Shown here: positions 1-8,857 of the stretch, piece by piece
How the letters are laid out: every line of letters starts with the position of its first letter
Position numbering within the stretch: position 1 is the stretch's first letter
NCBI RefSeq assembly: GCF_030652235.1
Contig: NZ_JAUSBA010000034.1
Span: 124,001-188,000, forward strand
Origin: Cypionkella sp.
GTDB taxonomy: Bacteria; Pseudomonadota; Alphaproteobacteria; Rhodobacterales; Rhodobacteraceae
Length of the DNA stretch: 64,000 nt
Reading direction: 5' to 3'
Notes under the pieces: model-generated
Databases searched by the model: none
What the model was told of the DNA's origin: nothing
The model's input: the letters and a program-made list of their open reading frames with translations, nothing else
Position numbers and translations under genes: made by a program

Positions 1-107
1 CCGATAAAGTGGTCGTGATCACGTTTTCCATCGGGCAGTTGCGTGACCTTGCGGCGGCGCTGGATCTGCCCGAGGGCAGTTACCGAATTGAGCCGAAGCA
101 GCCCTAG
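1..107 (+). CDS. C-terminal end of an unidentified protein (partial, 5' end outside window)
   Basis: An open frame enters from the left edge (first full codon at base 3) and stops with TAG at 105-107, leaving 34 codons. The tail reads as an alternating hydrophobic and charged stretch ending Arg-Ile-Glu-Pro-Lys-Gln-Pro. I do not recognise the family from so little. It converges on the DUF167 gene that ends at 196. The reading is supported only by an open frame running to the edge. Confidence 0.4.
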   Translation, partial: DKVVVITFSIGQLRDLAAALDLPEGSYRIEPKQP

Positions 108-195
108 CGCGGTTTGCGGTTGTCGTGAATCACAATCCGCGCGCAGACCTGCGCAAAGTGTACTGCTTCTTGCGCCGGGCAAAACGCAAACCGCT

Positions 196-450
196 TTAGT
201 CCAGCCGGAACACCTTATCGCGAGAGATTGCACCGCGCAGCAGAGTTAGCCGGGATTTCGCAACGCCTAGGGCATGGGCCAGCGCCTCGGTGACGGCGGC
301 GGTGGCTTTTCCGTCCTCGGCTGGGGTGGTGACGCTGATTTTTATCATGCTGCCGTCGCGGGTGATGCTGCGGCGGCGGGCGCGCGGCGTGACCTTGCAG
401 GAAAACTCTGCCCCCGGAACCGCCAGCTCTGCCCACGCGCCTTTTTGCAT
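196..450 (-). CDS. DUF167 (YggU-type) family protein
   Basis: An 84-residue protein matching the DUF167/YggU family in length and layout. The middle carries the conserved pattern V-T-P-A-R-R, then I-S-V-T-T-P-A-E-D-G-K-A-T, where the lysine and alanines of the family core appear, and it ends with the typical SRDK-hydrophobic tail. The biochemical role of the family is not settled. The ATG at 450 was chosen because upstream codons run into low-complexity translation. The next gene starts at 541 on the other strand, so the two share a short divergent region. Confidence 0.75.
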   Translation of the reverse strand: MQKGAWAELAVPGAEFSCKVTPRARRRSITRDGSMIKISVTTPAEDGKATAAVTEALAHALGVAKSRLTLLRGAISRDKVFRLD

Positions 451-540
451 GGGGGCAGAGTGCAGAAGCAAGCGTGGAAGGGCAAGCCCACTTGACGAAG
501 GCCGCCCACACCGCCACCTGTGGCGCAAAGGAGTCCCTAT

Positions 541-1125
541 ATGATGCACGACGCTTCTGTTTTGGCCCAAGATGCCTTCGATTTTCTAAAAACCCGGCAA
601 TCGCACCCGGCCAAGCTGTTCAAAGGCCCGGTGCCCGCGCGTGCCGAACTGCTGGAGATTTTGACCGCAGCCACCCGCGTGCCCGATCATGGCAAGCTGG
701 AGCCGTGGCGGTTGGTGGTGGTGGACCGCGCGGCGATGCTGCGGCTGGCCGATTTGGCCGAAGCGCGGGCGCGGGTGATCGGGGCGGACGACGAAAAAAT
801 CGCAAAGGGCCGAGGGCAGTTTGATCTTGGGCAGTTGGCGGTGGCGGTGATTTCCTCACCGAAAGCCAGCGACAAGATCCCGCTGTCTGAGCAGATCCTG
901 TCGGCGGGGGCCCTGTGCTTTGGCGTGCTCAATACGGCTTTGGCGAAGGGCTGGGGGGCGAATTGGCTGTCGGGCTGGCCTTCGCATGATCCGGTATTCG
1001 CTGCGCAAGCCTTTGGTTGTGTGGGGGATGAAACGGTTGCGGGCATTGTGCATATCGGCACCGTTGTGACGCCGATTTTGGACCGCCCGCGCCCCGATTT
1101 GTCGAAGCTGATCACATGGGCCTGA
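541..1125 (+). CDS. Nitroreductase family protein (YdjA-like)
   Basis: A 194-residue FMN-dependent nitroreductase-fold protein. The N-terminal part has the family's F-L-K-T-R-x-S start and a T-x-A-T-R-V-P-D-H-G-K-L-E-P-W-R stretch (about residues 41-56), typical of the short YdjA-like subgroup. The C-terminal part has the G-W-x-x-G segment (W-L-S-G-W-P) and an I-G-T loop. Substrate unknown; family members reduce nitro compounds or quinones with NAD(P)H. An AAGGAG sequence 8 bases upstream selects the ATG at 541. It is followed 33 bases later by the EI24 gene on the same strand. Confidence 0.85.
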   Translation: MMHDASVLAQDAFDFLKTRQSHPAKLFKGPVPARAELLEILTAATRVPDHGKLEPWRLVVVDRAAMLRLADLAEARARVIGADDEKIAKGRGQFDLGQLAVAVISSPKASDKIPLSEQILSAGALCFGVLNTALAKGWGANWLSGWPSHDPVFAAQAFGCVGDETVAGIVHIGTVVTPILDRPRPDLSKLITWA

Positions 1126-1158
1126 TGGATGGCCGCGTGAGCGCCGGAGGGTCAGCGC

Positions 1159-1848
1159 ATGATCTTCAGTGATTTTGCCAAGTCGTTGGGTCAGCTTGGC
1201 GATGGCCGGTTTCTGCGGGTGATGCTGCTGGGTGTGGCGCTTGCGGCGGCGCTGCTGACCGGGGCTTATGCGGCGTTGCTGTGGCTGATTGAGACCTTCA
1301 CGCCGGGCAGCATCGACATCCCTTTCGTCGGTCCGGTTGGCGGCTTGGATACGCTGCTCAGCTGGGGCTCGATCTTGTTGATGATCGTACTGTCGGTGTT
1401 TTTGATGATCCCGGTCGCCTCGGCCTTTTCGGGGTTGTTTCTGGAGGATGTAGCGCAGGCAGTGGAGGATCGGCATTATCCGGGGCTGCCGCCGGTGGTG
1501 CGGCCAAGTTTTGGCGATACGCTGATTGAGACCGCCAATTTCATTGGCCTGCTGTTGGCGCTGAATACCGGGGCGCTGCTGCTGTATCCGTTTGTCGGGC
1601 CGTTCAGCCCGCTGCTGTTTTGGGGGATGAACGGCTACCTGCTGGGGCGGGAGTATTTCACGCTGGTTGCCACCCGGCGTTTGGGGCGGGATGGTGCGCG
1701 CGCCATGCGCAAAGCCTATAGTCTGCGGATTTGGGCGGCAGGGGTGTTGATGGCAGCACCCTTGTCTATCCCGCTGATAAACCTAGTGATCCCTGTGTTA
1801 GGAATCGCCACTTTCACCCATATGTTCCACCGATTGAGGCGTCAGTAG
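1159..1848 (+). CDS. EI24 domain (CysZ-like) membrane protein
   Basis: A 229-residue integral membrane protein with about four long hydrophobic segments (near residues 18-44, 70-95, 127-155 and 200-222). It fits the EI24/CysZ family, whose CysZ member is a sulfate permease. The central conserved region reads N-G-Y-L-L-G-R-E-Y-F and is a good family marker. A CGGAGG ribosome site precedes the ATG at 1159. It converges with the DUF1467 gene and overlaps it by 7 bases. Sulfate transport is inferred from the family only; no cysteine-biosynthesis gene is nearby. Confidence 0.8.
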   Translation: MIFSDFAKSLGQLGDGRFLRVMLLGVALAAALLTGAYAALLWLIETFTPGSIDIPFVGPVGGLDTLLSWGSILLMIVLSVFLMIPVASAFSGLFLEDVAQAVEDRHYPGLPPVVRPSFGDTLIETANFIGLLLALNTGALLLYPFVGPFSPLLFWGMNGYLLGREYFTLVATRRLGRDGARAMRKAYSLRIWAAGVLMAAPLSIPLINLVIPVLGIATFTHMFHRLRRQ

Positions 1849-2117
1849 CGGTTGGCCCACAGCCCGAACACGTCCACATCGGCGATGCCCCAGCGGCCCG
1901 AGGTGATCAGCAGATAAAGCACGACGCTGATCACAATCGTGATCAGCGTGGTTAGTTTGACTTTCGGTTTGATCATGGCTTCAGCGGGGGCCGAGCGTGG
2001 CGTGCCGGGTTCGACCTTACCCATCTGGGCTTGGCTTTTGAAGCGCAGCGGCAGCACGCAGAAAAACACCATGAACCAAGTAACCGAAAACAGCACCAAT
2101 GCGGCGGTGATTGTCAT
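1842..2117 (-). CDS. DUF1467 family membrane protein
   Basis: A 91-residue protein with two predicted transmembrane helices, one at the N-terminus (residues 4-24, V-T-W-F-M-V-F-F) and one near residues 58-75, joined by a charged loop. This matches DUF1467, a small alphaproteobacterial family of unknown function. Its ATG (2117) overlaps the stop of the epimerase gene in an ATGA arrangement, so it is probably translationally coupled to mce. The coupling suggests a link to acyl-CoA metabolism or to the membrane, but this is inference. Confidence 0.85.
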   Translation of the reverse strand: MTITAALVLFSVTWFMVFFCVLPLRFKSQAQMGKVEPGTPRSAPAEAMIKPKVKLTTLITIVISVVLYLLITSGRWGIADVDVFGLWANRY

Positions 2118-2518
2118 GTTTGCTCCAATTCTACCAAACAGCCGTTGAAATCCTTGGGATGCAGGAACAGCACCGGCTTGCCATGCGCGCCGATTTTCGG
2201 CTCTCCCGAGCCGAGCACCCGCGCGCCACTGGCTTGAAGATGGTCCCTTGCGGCCAAAATGTCATCCACTTCGTAGCAAATATGATGGATGCCGCCTGCG
2301 GGGTTTTTCTCAAGGAAAGCTTTGATCGGGCTGTTGTCACCCAAGGGATACAGCAGTTCGATCTTGGTGTTTGGCAGTTCGATGAAGATCACCGTGACGC
2401 CGTGGTTGGGCTCATCTTGGGGCGGCCCGACTTTCGCGCCCAAGGTGTTGCGGTATTGATCTGCCGCCGCGGTCAAATCCGGCACGGCAATCGCGACATG
2501 GTTCAGGCGGCCAATCAT
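2114..2518 (-). CDS. mce: Methylmalonyl-CoA epimerase
   Basis: A 134-residue vicinal-oxygen-chelate enzyme that interconverts (S)- and (R)-methylmalonyl-CoA between propionyl-CoA carboxylase and the B12 mutase. Metal-ligand candidates are in the expected places: His7 in the N-H-V-A-I-A-V start, the His78-His79 pair in G-G-I-H-H-I-C-Y-E-V, and Glu130 near the C-terminus. The ATG at 2518 gives the family's normal length; longer readings upstream are not homologous. It is coupled to the downstream DUF1467 gene. Its partners pccB, pccA and mcm are also in this window but 48-57 kb away. Confidence 0.93.
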   Translation of the reverse strand: MIGRLNHVAIAVPDLTAAADQYRNTLGAKVGPPQDEPNHGVTVIFIELPNTKIELLYPLGDNSPIKAFLEKNPAGGIHHICYEVDDILAARDHLQASGARVLGSGEPKIGAHGKPVLFLHPKDFNGCLVELEQT

Positions 2519-2692
2519 CGGCAAGGCTCCTTGCAAGCTGATGCTGGCCTTATGGCTGCAGCCAGGCGTTCCGGCAAGGGGGCGCGCGGTCGCAGGTTGG
2601 GTTGAAAAATTTTGCCAGCGGCGGTGGCGTTCACGATTTATGAACCAAAGCCATGGATGAATGGTGGGGCTCCCTTCAGCGCTCGGTCCGCC

Positions 2693-3436
2693 ATGCCAAA
2701 TCAAATGCCCTATCATCCTCCGCTGCCGCCCGGTTTTGCCTTGCCGAACCTTATGACGGGGTCCGAGTTGCCGCTGCAGGGTGTCACCATTCTGGCGGTG
2801 GAGGACAGTCGCTATGCCTGCGAAGCTTTGCGGTTGATGAGCCAGCGCGCTGGGGCGCGGTTGCGTCGGGCGGATACATTGGCGGGCGCGCGGGCGCATT
2901 TGCGGGTGTATCGCCCCGATGTGGTGATTATTGACCTTGGTTTGCCGGATGGCCGGGGCGAGGGGTTGATCCGCGAGTTAGCGCTGGCGCGACAGCGGCC
3001 GCTGGCGGTGCTTGGCAGTTCGGGAAATCCAGACGGGCGGGGCGCGGCTTTGGCTGCGGGCGCAGAGGGATTTCTCGATAAGCCTTTAGAAAGTTTCGCA
3101 GAGTTCTGCATGGTTTTGCGCCGGTTTCTGCCGGGGCTTGCGCCGTCGCTGGTCGAAGATGCGGCGATTTATCCCGATCCCTTGGCGTTGCAGGATGATC
3201 TTGCGCGCGCGGCGGCGGCGCTTTCGGCAGAGCCGGATGCGACGGGGCGGCGCTATCTGGCCAGGTTTGTGCTGGGGGTGGCGCATCACGCCCATGACAG
3301 CGCCTTGGCAAAGGCGGCAAGTGCCGCCGGGGTGCCGAATAGCGGCGATCTGGATCAGTTGCGCGGTTTGATTGATAAGCGGTTGACTGTTGCCAACAGG
3401 GCCGCAGCTTTCGCCGCCAAGCCCAAGGCTGTGTGA
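2693..3436 (+). CDS. Stand-alone response-regulator receiver protein
   Basis: About 247 residues. Residues 30-140 form a CheY-like receiver domain with the acidic pair Glu37-Asp38, phospho-acceptor Asp81 in V-V-I-I-D-L-G-L-P-D-G, and conserved Lys130 in F-L-D-K-P. The remaining 110 residues are an all-helical, alanine-rich region that looks like a histidine-phosphotransfer or adaptor domain but has no recognised DNA-binding motif, so it is not an obvious transcription factor. No kinase gene is adjacent. The start is uncertain: ATGs at 2657, 2693 and 2705 are in frame and none has a strong ribosome site. Confidence 0.75.
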   Translation: MPNQMPYHPPLPPGFALPNLMTGSELPLQGVTILAVEDSRYACEALRLMSQRAGARLRRADTLAGARAHLRVYRPDVVIIDLGLPDGRGEGLIRELALARQRPLAVLGSSGNPDGRGAALAAGAEGFLDKPLESFAEFCMVLRRFLPGLAPSLVEDAAIYPDPLALQDDLARAAAALSAEPDATGRRYLARFVLGVAHHAHDSALAKAASAAGVPNSGDLDQLRGLIDKRLTVANRAAAFAAKPKAV

Positions 3437-3532
3437 CGCGATGCAGCCCCGCGATGACCATGGCTTTGCCTGATTTGCAGCACGGTTTCGCCTTACTCGG
3501 CGGCAAAACCATCTTATCAGCCCCTAGGGAAA

Positions 3533-3709
3533 GTGCCGTCCCTGTCCGCCAAACAACGATCTCTGTGTGACGAATCGGGGGCGGTTTTTGCGCTAGGGGC
3601 GGTGATCACCGCCGTTGTGGTGACGTTGGGTCTGGTCGCGATCGCGGCTTGGCGCGGTGCGGCGGATTTGGCTGACAACCGCGCAGTGTTGGGGATGTCT
3701 GGCGTTTGA
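3533..3709 (+). CDS. Possible small single-span membrane protein
   Basis: A 58-codon frame starting at GTG 3533, preceded by an AGGGA four bases upstream, ending TGA at 3707-3709. Residues about 17-41 form one clean hydrophobic helix (A-V-I-T-A-V-V-V-T-L-G-L-V-A-I-A-A-W), followed by a short polar tail. I recognise no family. It directly abuts the convergent DUF1501 stop at 3710. The hydrophobic pattern and a usable ribosome site argue for a gene; the shortness and GTG start argue against. Confidence 0.35.
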   Translation: MPSLSAKQRSLCDESGAVFALGAVITAVVVTLGLVAIAAWRGAADLADNRAVLGMSGV

Positions 3710-4933
3710 TTACAGCAAAATTCGGGGATCTTTGCCCATTTTCAGGCCTGGAAACACGGTGTTTTCTAACACGTTTTGGTCAATGCCATACAGTCCTTGG
3801 ATTGCATGGGCCGCCCAAGCCCGCACATCGGACGTGGGCATCAGATCGCGGCGCTCGTAAAGATTGGCCTCGGACAGCCCCGGCCAATCGCCATAGACCT
3901 TGCCGCCGTTCAGCGCGCCACCCGCCATCACCATAACCCCACCGGTGCCGTGATCGGTGCCCTTCGTGCCGTTTTCGCGCGCAGTGCGGCCAAATTCGGT
4001 CATCGCCAGCAGCACGGTTTTGCCCCAGACGTTCTCTCCTAATCCAGTTTGCAGCCGCAGGATCGCGTATTGCAACCGGGCAAGCGACTTGGAAAGCCCG
4101 CCCGCTTGACCCCTGTGGGTATCCCATCCGGTCATCGAAAACGCGGCGATGCGGGCGTCCTGCCGTAGCTTTCCGGCCGCGTAATCCACCAGTTGCTCGA
4201 CATCCTGTACCTTCAGCCCTGCCATTTGCGACGGATCTGCCGCCATCATTTCCATATCGCCGTTGCCCGCATCGGCCAGTTCCATCGCTTCTTGCGAGGC
4301 CGCGTGGAACAAAGGATCGGCTTCGTACACGCGGTCGAACAGCAAACGCGCCTGTGGTGTCAGCAGCAAGGTGGTTTCGGGTGACCAGTTGCGCACCTCG
4401 GCTGTGCCTTCCAGCAGCGGCATCGCGACTTGACCGATGGAATAGGCGGTTTCCGAGGTTAGGCCCTTTTGGGTCTGCAACAGCCTGTTCAACCAGCCAT
4501 CCTTGACCTGATTGAGCGGCACATCCATGCCGGTGCCGGCCTCGAGCATGTCTTGGCCGACAAAATGGCTGCGCTTGTCACGGTAGGGCGTCGATGTGGC
4601 GTGGACAAAGCCCAACTGGCCCGCACCCCAAAGTGGCATCAGATCGCCAAACGCTGGGTGCAAGCGGAAGAAGCCATCAAGATCAGCGGCTTGTGGGTTC
4701 AAAAGCGTGGGGCGCAGCACGGCGTAGTCGGCGTCGCCTTGCGGCTGCACCACATCCAGCCCGTCCATCGCGCCGCGCAGAATGATCACGATCAGCCGAT
4801 GATCGCCAAGCGCGCGCCCACCATTGGCACCCGCCATCGTCACTGTGGTCATCAGCGGATGCGCCGCGATCGAGCAGCCCAGCACACCGCCAAGCCCGCG
4901 CAGAAAATCCCGTCTGTCCATCGAAGCTGTCAT
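3710..4933 (-). CDS. DUF1501 family secreted protein
   Basis: A 407-residue protein of the DUF1501 family, which has an alkaline-phosphatase-like fold and is mostly uncharacterised. The N-terminus M-D-R-R-D-F-L-R-G-L-G-G is a twin-arginine export signal, so the protein probably folds in the cytoplasm and is moved to the periplasm by Tat. A later stretch reads E-F-G-R-T-A-R-E-N followed by D-H-G-T-G-G, characteristic of the family. The ATG at 4933 has a GAGGG ribosome site. An in-frame ATG at 4945 overlaps the DUF1800 stop, so the two genes are coupled. Confidence 0.9.
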   Translation of the reverse strand: MTASMDRRDFLRGLGGVLGCSIAAHPLMTTVTMAGANGGRALGDHRLIVIILRGAMDGLDVVQPQGDADYAVLRPTLLNPQAADLDGFFRLHPAFGDLMPLWGAGQLGFVHATSTPYRDKRSHFVGQDMLEAGTGMDVPLNQVKDGWLNRLLQTQKGLTSETAYSIGQVAMPLLEGTAEVRNWSPETTLLLTPQARLLFDRVYEADPLFHAASQEAMELADAGNGDMEMMAADPSQMAGLKVQDVEQLVDYAAGKLRQDARIAAFSMTGWDTHRGQAGGLSKSLARLQYAILRLQTGLGENVWGKTVLLAMTEFGRTARENGTKGTDHGTGGVMVMAGGALNGGKVYGDWPGLSEANLYERRDLMPTSDVRAWAAHAIQGLYGIDQNVLENTVFPGLKMGKDPRILL

Positions 4934-4941
4934 GGCGGCCC

Positions 4942-6297
4942 TCATCTGCGGTTGAATTCGGCGGAAGCCAGCACCAGCCCGACGCCTTGTGTGATATCTT
5001 CGGCGCGGGCCGCCCCCCAAAGCAGCGCCTCGCTGGCGCGGTCGGCGAGGCAATATTGCGCCAAAGCGATGGGATCGGGCAACGGCTGGACCAATCGCAT
5101 CGGCACCCGCATCGCCCAAGTGATGCGGCGGGCAAGCCCCTGCGGCGTGATCCATTCCTCGGCGGCCTCGTCAAAGCCATTCGGGCCGGACGGGCGCTTG
5201 AAGGTTTGGCCCATGCCAGCCATCGGCGTCAAGACTTGGCCGCGGAATTGCTTATAGGGCATTTGTTGAAGTTGTTCGCCAGTGACGCCCAAGGCACGCA
5301 GAGACGCGACCATGAAATCAAACGGTTGCCGTGCTTTTTCAGTGGCTTCCACCCATGCTGCGGGGTGATTGAGCATGGCCGCATAGGTTGCCATCAGATC
5401 GCCACCCGAGCCGTTGTAAGCCGCAGCAATCGCTTTGACGAGGTCGGCATCGGGGGTGTCGGAGACAAAATGCACCGCCAATTTGCGCGCCAAATGCTGG
5501 CCGGTGGCGGGCTGCAGCGCCAGATCGCGCAGGGCTGCGTGGATGTTGTCCAGCCCAACTGCATCATAGGTTTTGCCCAGCAGTGCGCGTGGACCGGGCT
5601 CGGCCCGACGCGGCACAAATTGCATCAGCAGATCGGCGTTCAGCGTCAGACCAGCAAGGATTTTCGCCATTTCGGTGACATCGGTTTGGCTGTAATGCGC
5701 GCCAACGCCCATGCTGTGCAACTCGATCACCTCGCGGGCGAGGTTTTCGTTCAGGCCTTTGTTCTGGTTCTTGCCAAAATGCGAATTTGGGCCGACCGAA
5801 CTGGATTGATCGAGATAGCTGAGCATCGCCGGATGCAGCGTGGCCGCCGTCAGCATATCGGCGAAATTTCCGGTCAGATGCGGGCGGATGGCATCATCGA
5901 CCAAAGCATAGGGGAAAAGCGCTTCGAGTTGCCGCTTGGCGATGACCGAAAAATGGTCGGCCCAAAACGTGGTCAGCCGTTCGCGAAAGCCATCGGCGCT
6001 GTCAAGCGCGCGGGCGAAGGTGACCACGGCGGCGGCTTCGGCGGCATTGCTGAAATCTTGCAGCAGCGCATTGCGTTTGGGGTTTTTGGCGGTGGCTTTT
6101 TTGCCGGCTTTCTGGATTTGACGCAGTTCTTGCAGGTTTGGGATCAACTCTGCAGAGTTGCGGATCGGCAATGTGCGCATCGCCTCGTCCGACCCGGCAA
6201 GCATTGCCAGCATGGCTTCGGCGGACTCGGGCGCGCCTTTGGGTTGCGGCAAGCCATAACCAAAACGTATCGCAGCCAGGGTACTTAGCTTTGACAT
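4942..6297 (-). CDS. DUF1800 family protein
   Basis: A 451-residue DUF1800 protein. Family markers are present: an early R-F-G-Y-G-L-P segment, T-F-W-A-D-H-F-S-V (about residues 112-120), and N-E-N-L-A-R-E-V-I-E-L-H-S-M-G in the middle. DUF1800 and DUF1501 genes are found as neighbours across bacteria and are thought to act together, but no reaction is established. The ATG at 6297 was chosen for a GGAG ten bases upstream; a GTG at 6318 is also in frame. It is the first gene of a two-gene operon with the DUF1501 gene. Confidence 0.9.
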   Translation of the reverse strand: MSKLSTLAAIRFGYGLPQPKGAPESAEAMLAMLAGSDEAMRTLPIRNSAELIPNLQELRQIQKAGKKATAKNPKRNALLQDFSNAAEAAAVVTFARALDSADGFRERLTTFWADHFSVIAKRQLEALFPYALVDDAIRPHLTGNFADMLTAATLHPAMLSYLDQSSSVGPNSHFGKNQNKGLNENLAREVIELHSMGVGAHYSQTDVTEMAKILAGLTLNADLLMQFVPRRAEPGPRALLGKTYDAVGLDNIHAALRDLALQPATGQHLARKLAVHFVSDTPDADLVKAIAAAYNGSGGDLMATYAAMLNHPAAWVEATEKARQPFDFMVASLRALGVTGEQLQQMPYKQFRGQVLTPMAGMGQTFKRPSGPNGFDEAAEEWITPQGLARRITWAMRVPMRLVQPLPDPIALAQYCLADRASEALLWGAARAEDITQGVGLVLASAEFNRR

Positions 6298-6502
6298 CGT
6301 TTTCAAACTCCGGTTCACGCGGCCACAGCCTGCCTTTGTGAAAACATAAGCATGGATGGGTAGAATACCACCGTTTCGGTATCAAAAATGCGCCATGAGC
6401 ACGGCATAGCCTAGGTCTGCGCCGCACAGAGCGGAAAGTCGCCTGTGGGCCTGCGTGTCGGATGGCCTGCTCGGGCAGGCCATCCAGATCATGGCCAAGG
6501 CG

Positions 6503-8296
6503 TTATTCTTTCGGCGTAACCCGCAGGGACAGTTCGCGCATTTGGGCGTTGGTCGGCTCGGACGGAGCCCCCATCAGCATGTCTTCGGCGCGCTGGTTCA
6601 TCGGGAACATGATGACCTCACGGATGTTCGGCTCATCGGCCAGCAGCATGACGATGCGGTCGATGCCAGCGGCGCAACCGCCGTGCGGTGGGGCGCCGTA
6701 TTTGAAGGCTTTGACCATGCCACCGAAGCGTTTTTCGACTTCGGAATTTGGATAGCCTGCCAGTTCAAACGCCTTGAACATGATTTCCGGTTTGTGGTTG
6801 CGGATGCCGCCCGAGATCAATTCGTAGCCGTTGCAGGCCAGATCATATTGATAGGCATAGACATTCAGCGGATCGCCGTTCAGCGCCTCTAGCCCGCCTT
6901 GCGGCATCGAGAACGGGTTGTGGCTGAAGTCGATCTTGCCGTCGTCGGTTTTCTCATACATCGGGAAATCGACGATCCAAGCGAATTTGAAGCAGTTCTG
7001 CTCGGTCAGGCCAAGTTCGCGGCCAATTTCGTTGCGGGCACGGCCGGAGATCGCCTCGAACGTGTCAGGCTTGCCGCCAAGGAAGAAAGCGGCGTCGCCT
7101 TTGGTCAGGCCGAGTTGCACACGAATTGCCTCGGTACGCTCGGCGCCGATGTTCTTGGCGAGGGGGCCGGCGGCTTCCATGCCAGAGCCGTCTTCGGCTT
7201 CGCGCCAGAAGATATAGCCCATGCCCGGCAGGCCTTCCTTCTGGGCAAAGGCGTTCATACGGTCGCAGAATTTGCGACCCACAGGTTCGCCGCTTGGGCC
7301 TTTAGGAGCCGGAATGGCGCGCACTTCATTGCCGGGTTGCTCCAGCAATTTGGCGAAGATCGCAAAGCCGGAACCTGCGAAATGTTCGGACACGTCCTGC
7401 ATCTTGATCGGGTTGCGCAGGTCGGGTTTGTCGCTGCCATACCATTTCAGGCTGTCGCGGTAGGCGATCTTGGTCCAGTCGGAATAGGTTTTCTTGCCCG
7501 GTGCAAATTCTTCGAAAATGCCCTGAACGACGGGTTGCACTGCGGCGAAGACGTCTTCTTGCTCGACAAAAGACATTTCAATATCAAGCTGATAGAAGTC
7601 GGTCGGCGAGCGGTCTGCACGCGGGTCTTCATCGCGGAAGCAGGGGGCGATCTGGAAATACCGATCAAAGCCGGCCACCATGATCAGCTGTTTGAACTGC
7701 TGCGGTGCTTGCGGCAGGGCGTAGAATTTGCCTGGATGCAGGCGCGACGGCACCAGAAAGTCGCGCGCACCTTCGGGCGAAGATGCGGTGATGATCGGGG
7801 TTTGAAACTCGGTAAAACCCTGATCCCACATCCGGTTGCGCATCGAGCGCACCACGTTCGAGCGCAGCATCATGTTGCGGTGCAGCTTTTCGCGGCGCAG
7901 GTCGAGGAAGCGGTAGGTCAGCCGGGTTTCCTCGGGGTAATCGACATCGCCGAACACCGGCAGCGGCAGTTCCTCGGCGGCTCCCAACACGGTCAGGCCG
8001 GTGGCGTAGACCTCAATCTCACCCGTTGGCAGTTTGGCGTTGATCAGCGACGCGTCGCGGCCTTTCACCCGGCCATCAATCCGCACCACCCATTCGGCGC
8101 GCACTTTGTTGATGTCGGCAAAGGCGGGACTGTCGCTGTCGGCGATGACTTGAGTGATGCCGTAATGGTCGCGCAGGTCGATGAACAACACCCCGCCATG
8201 ATCGCGCACCCGATGCACCCAGCCAGAAAGGCGGACATCATTGCCCACATGAGATTTGTTCAGATCGGCGCAAGTGTGGCTGCGATAGGCGTGCAT
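6503..8296 (-). CDS. aspS: Aspartyl-tRNA synthetase
   Basis: A 597-residue class II synthetase that attaches aspartate to tRNA-Asp. The N-terminal OB-fold anticodon domain starts M-H-A-Y-R-S-H with the [11 protein letters not shown] motif. The catalytic core has [17 protein letters not shown] (class II motif 2) and G-I-D-R-I-V-M-L-L (motif 3), with the bacterial GAD insertion in between. Length and layout fit the bacterial AspS type. An AAGGGGA ribosome site fixes the ATG at 8296. It is divergent from yigZ. Confidence 0.97.
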   Translation of the reverse strand: MHAYRSHTCADLNKSHVGNDVRLSGWVHRVRDHGGVLFIDLRDHYGITQVIADSDSPAFADINKVRAEWVVRIDGRVKGRDASLINAKLPTGEIEVYATGLTVLGAAEELPLPVFGDVDYPEETRLTYRFLDLRREKLHRNMMLRSNVVRSMRNRMWDQGFTEFQTPIITASSPEGARDFLVPSRLHPGKFYALPQAPQQFKQLIMVAGFDRYFQIAPCFRDEDPRADRSPTDFYQLDIEMSFVEQEDVFAAVQPVVQGIFEEFAPGKKTYSDWTKIAYRDSLKWYGSDKPDLRNPIKMQDVSEHFAGSGFAIFAKLLEQPGNEVRAIPAPKGPSGEPVGRKFCDRMNAFAQKEGLPGMGYIFWREAEDGSGMEAAGPLAKNIGAERTEAIRVQLGLTKGDAAFFLGGKPDTFEAISGRARNEIGRELGLTEQNCFKFAWIVDFPMYEKTDDGKIDFSHNPFSMPQGGLEALNGDPLNVYAYQYDLACNGYELISGGIRNHKPEIMFKAFELAGYPNSEVEKRFGGMVKAFKYGAPPHGGCAAGIDRIVMLLADEPNIREVIMFPMNQRAEDMLMGAPSEPTNAQMRELSLRVTPKE

Positions 8297-8397
8297 GGAC
8301 TTCCCCTTCACGGAGGCTAAATCGGTTCCGGGCCGATACACTCTGCCCATAAGGCGAAGTCAAGCCCAAGGCATTGCGCTTTGCTATTTCAGACGGG

Positions 8398-8421
8398 CTC
8401 AAATATTCCCGCCGGAGGCTT
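8398..8421. repeat. Copy of a dispersed CCGCCGGAGG repeat
   Basis: The core AAATATTCCCGCCGGAGGC lies in the aspS/yigZ intergenic region. It matches, with one or two changes, copies near 36.0 kb, 46.3 kb and 49.1 kb. Here it is a single half-element just ahead of the yigZ ribosome site. Confidence 0.7.
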
Positions 8422-8443
8422 CTCCAAAGGATAAGAGGACCGC

Positions 8444-8803
8444 ATGTTGCAGATCGTCGAAGTTTTGCGGGATCGTGGCTCGCGCTATGCGGTGTCGGGT
8501 GGGCCTGTGCAGGGGCGTGCCGAGATTGAGGCGTTTCTGGTAGAGTTGAAGCGCGCCAAGAAATTCGCCAAGGCAACGCATAACACTTGGGCCTGCCTTT
8601 TGTCGGAAGAAGGCGCGGTCAAGGGTGATGATGGCGAGGCGGGCGCGGGGGCGGTGATTTTGAAAATGCTGGAGCGGGCGGAGTTGCGGAACCATATCGT
8701 GGTGGTGACGCGTTGGTACGGTGGCGTGCATTTGGGCGGCGACCGCTTTGCGCATGTGGTGACGTCTGTGCGCGCTTATCTGGACGCGCTTGCCAAGGCG
8801 TAA
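8444..8803 (+). CDS. YigZ / IMPACT N-terminal (UPF0029) family protein
   Basis: A 119-residue protein equal to the UPF0029 N-terminal domain alone. The diagnostic motif sits in the second half: D-D-G-E-A-G-A-G-A (residues about 62-70) and R-W-Y-G-G-V-H-L-G-G (about 89-98). Full-length YigZ proteins have about 200 residues with an extra C-terminal ferredoxin-like domain, so this is the short form common in alphaproteobacteria. In eukaryotes IMPACT modulates translation control; the bacterial role is unclear. An AAGAGG site precedes the ATG. Confidence 0.85.
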   Translation: MLQIVEVLRDRGSRYAVSGGPVQGRAEIEAFLVELKRAKKFAKATHNTWACLLSEEGAVKGDDGEAGAGAVILKMLERAELRNHIVVVTRWYGGVHLGGDRFAHVVTSVRAYLDALAKA

Positions 8804-8857
8804 GCCTGCTTAAATCGGGGGCTTGCGCTTGGATCGTTTCCTTGAATTGGGGGAGCC

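Noticed and set aside
6899-8320. 473-codon plus-strand frame opposite aspS
   Set aside because: Antisense shadow typical of GC-rich DNA, with no ribosome site or family features. The same judgement was made for 4987-6288, 37303-38661, 40332-41708 and 58202-59449.
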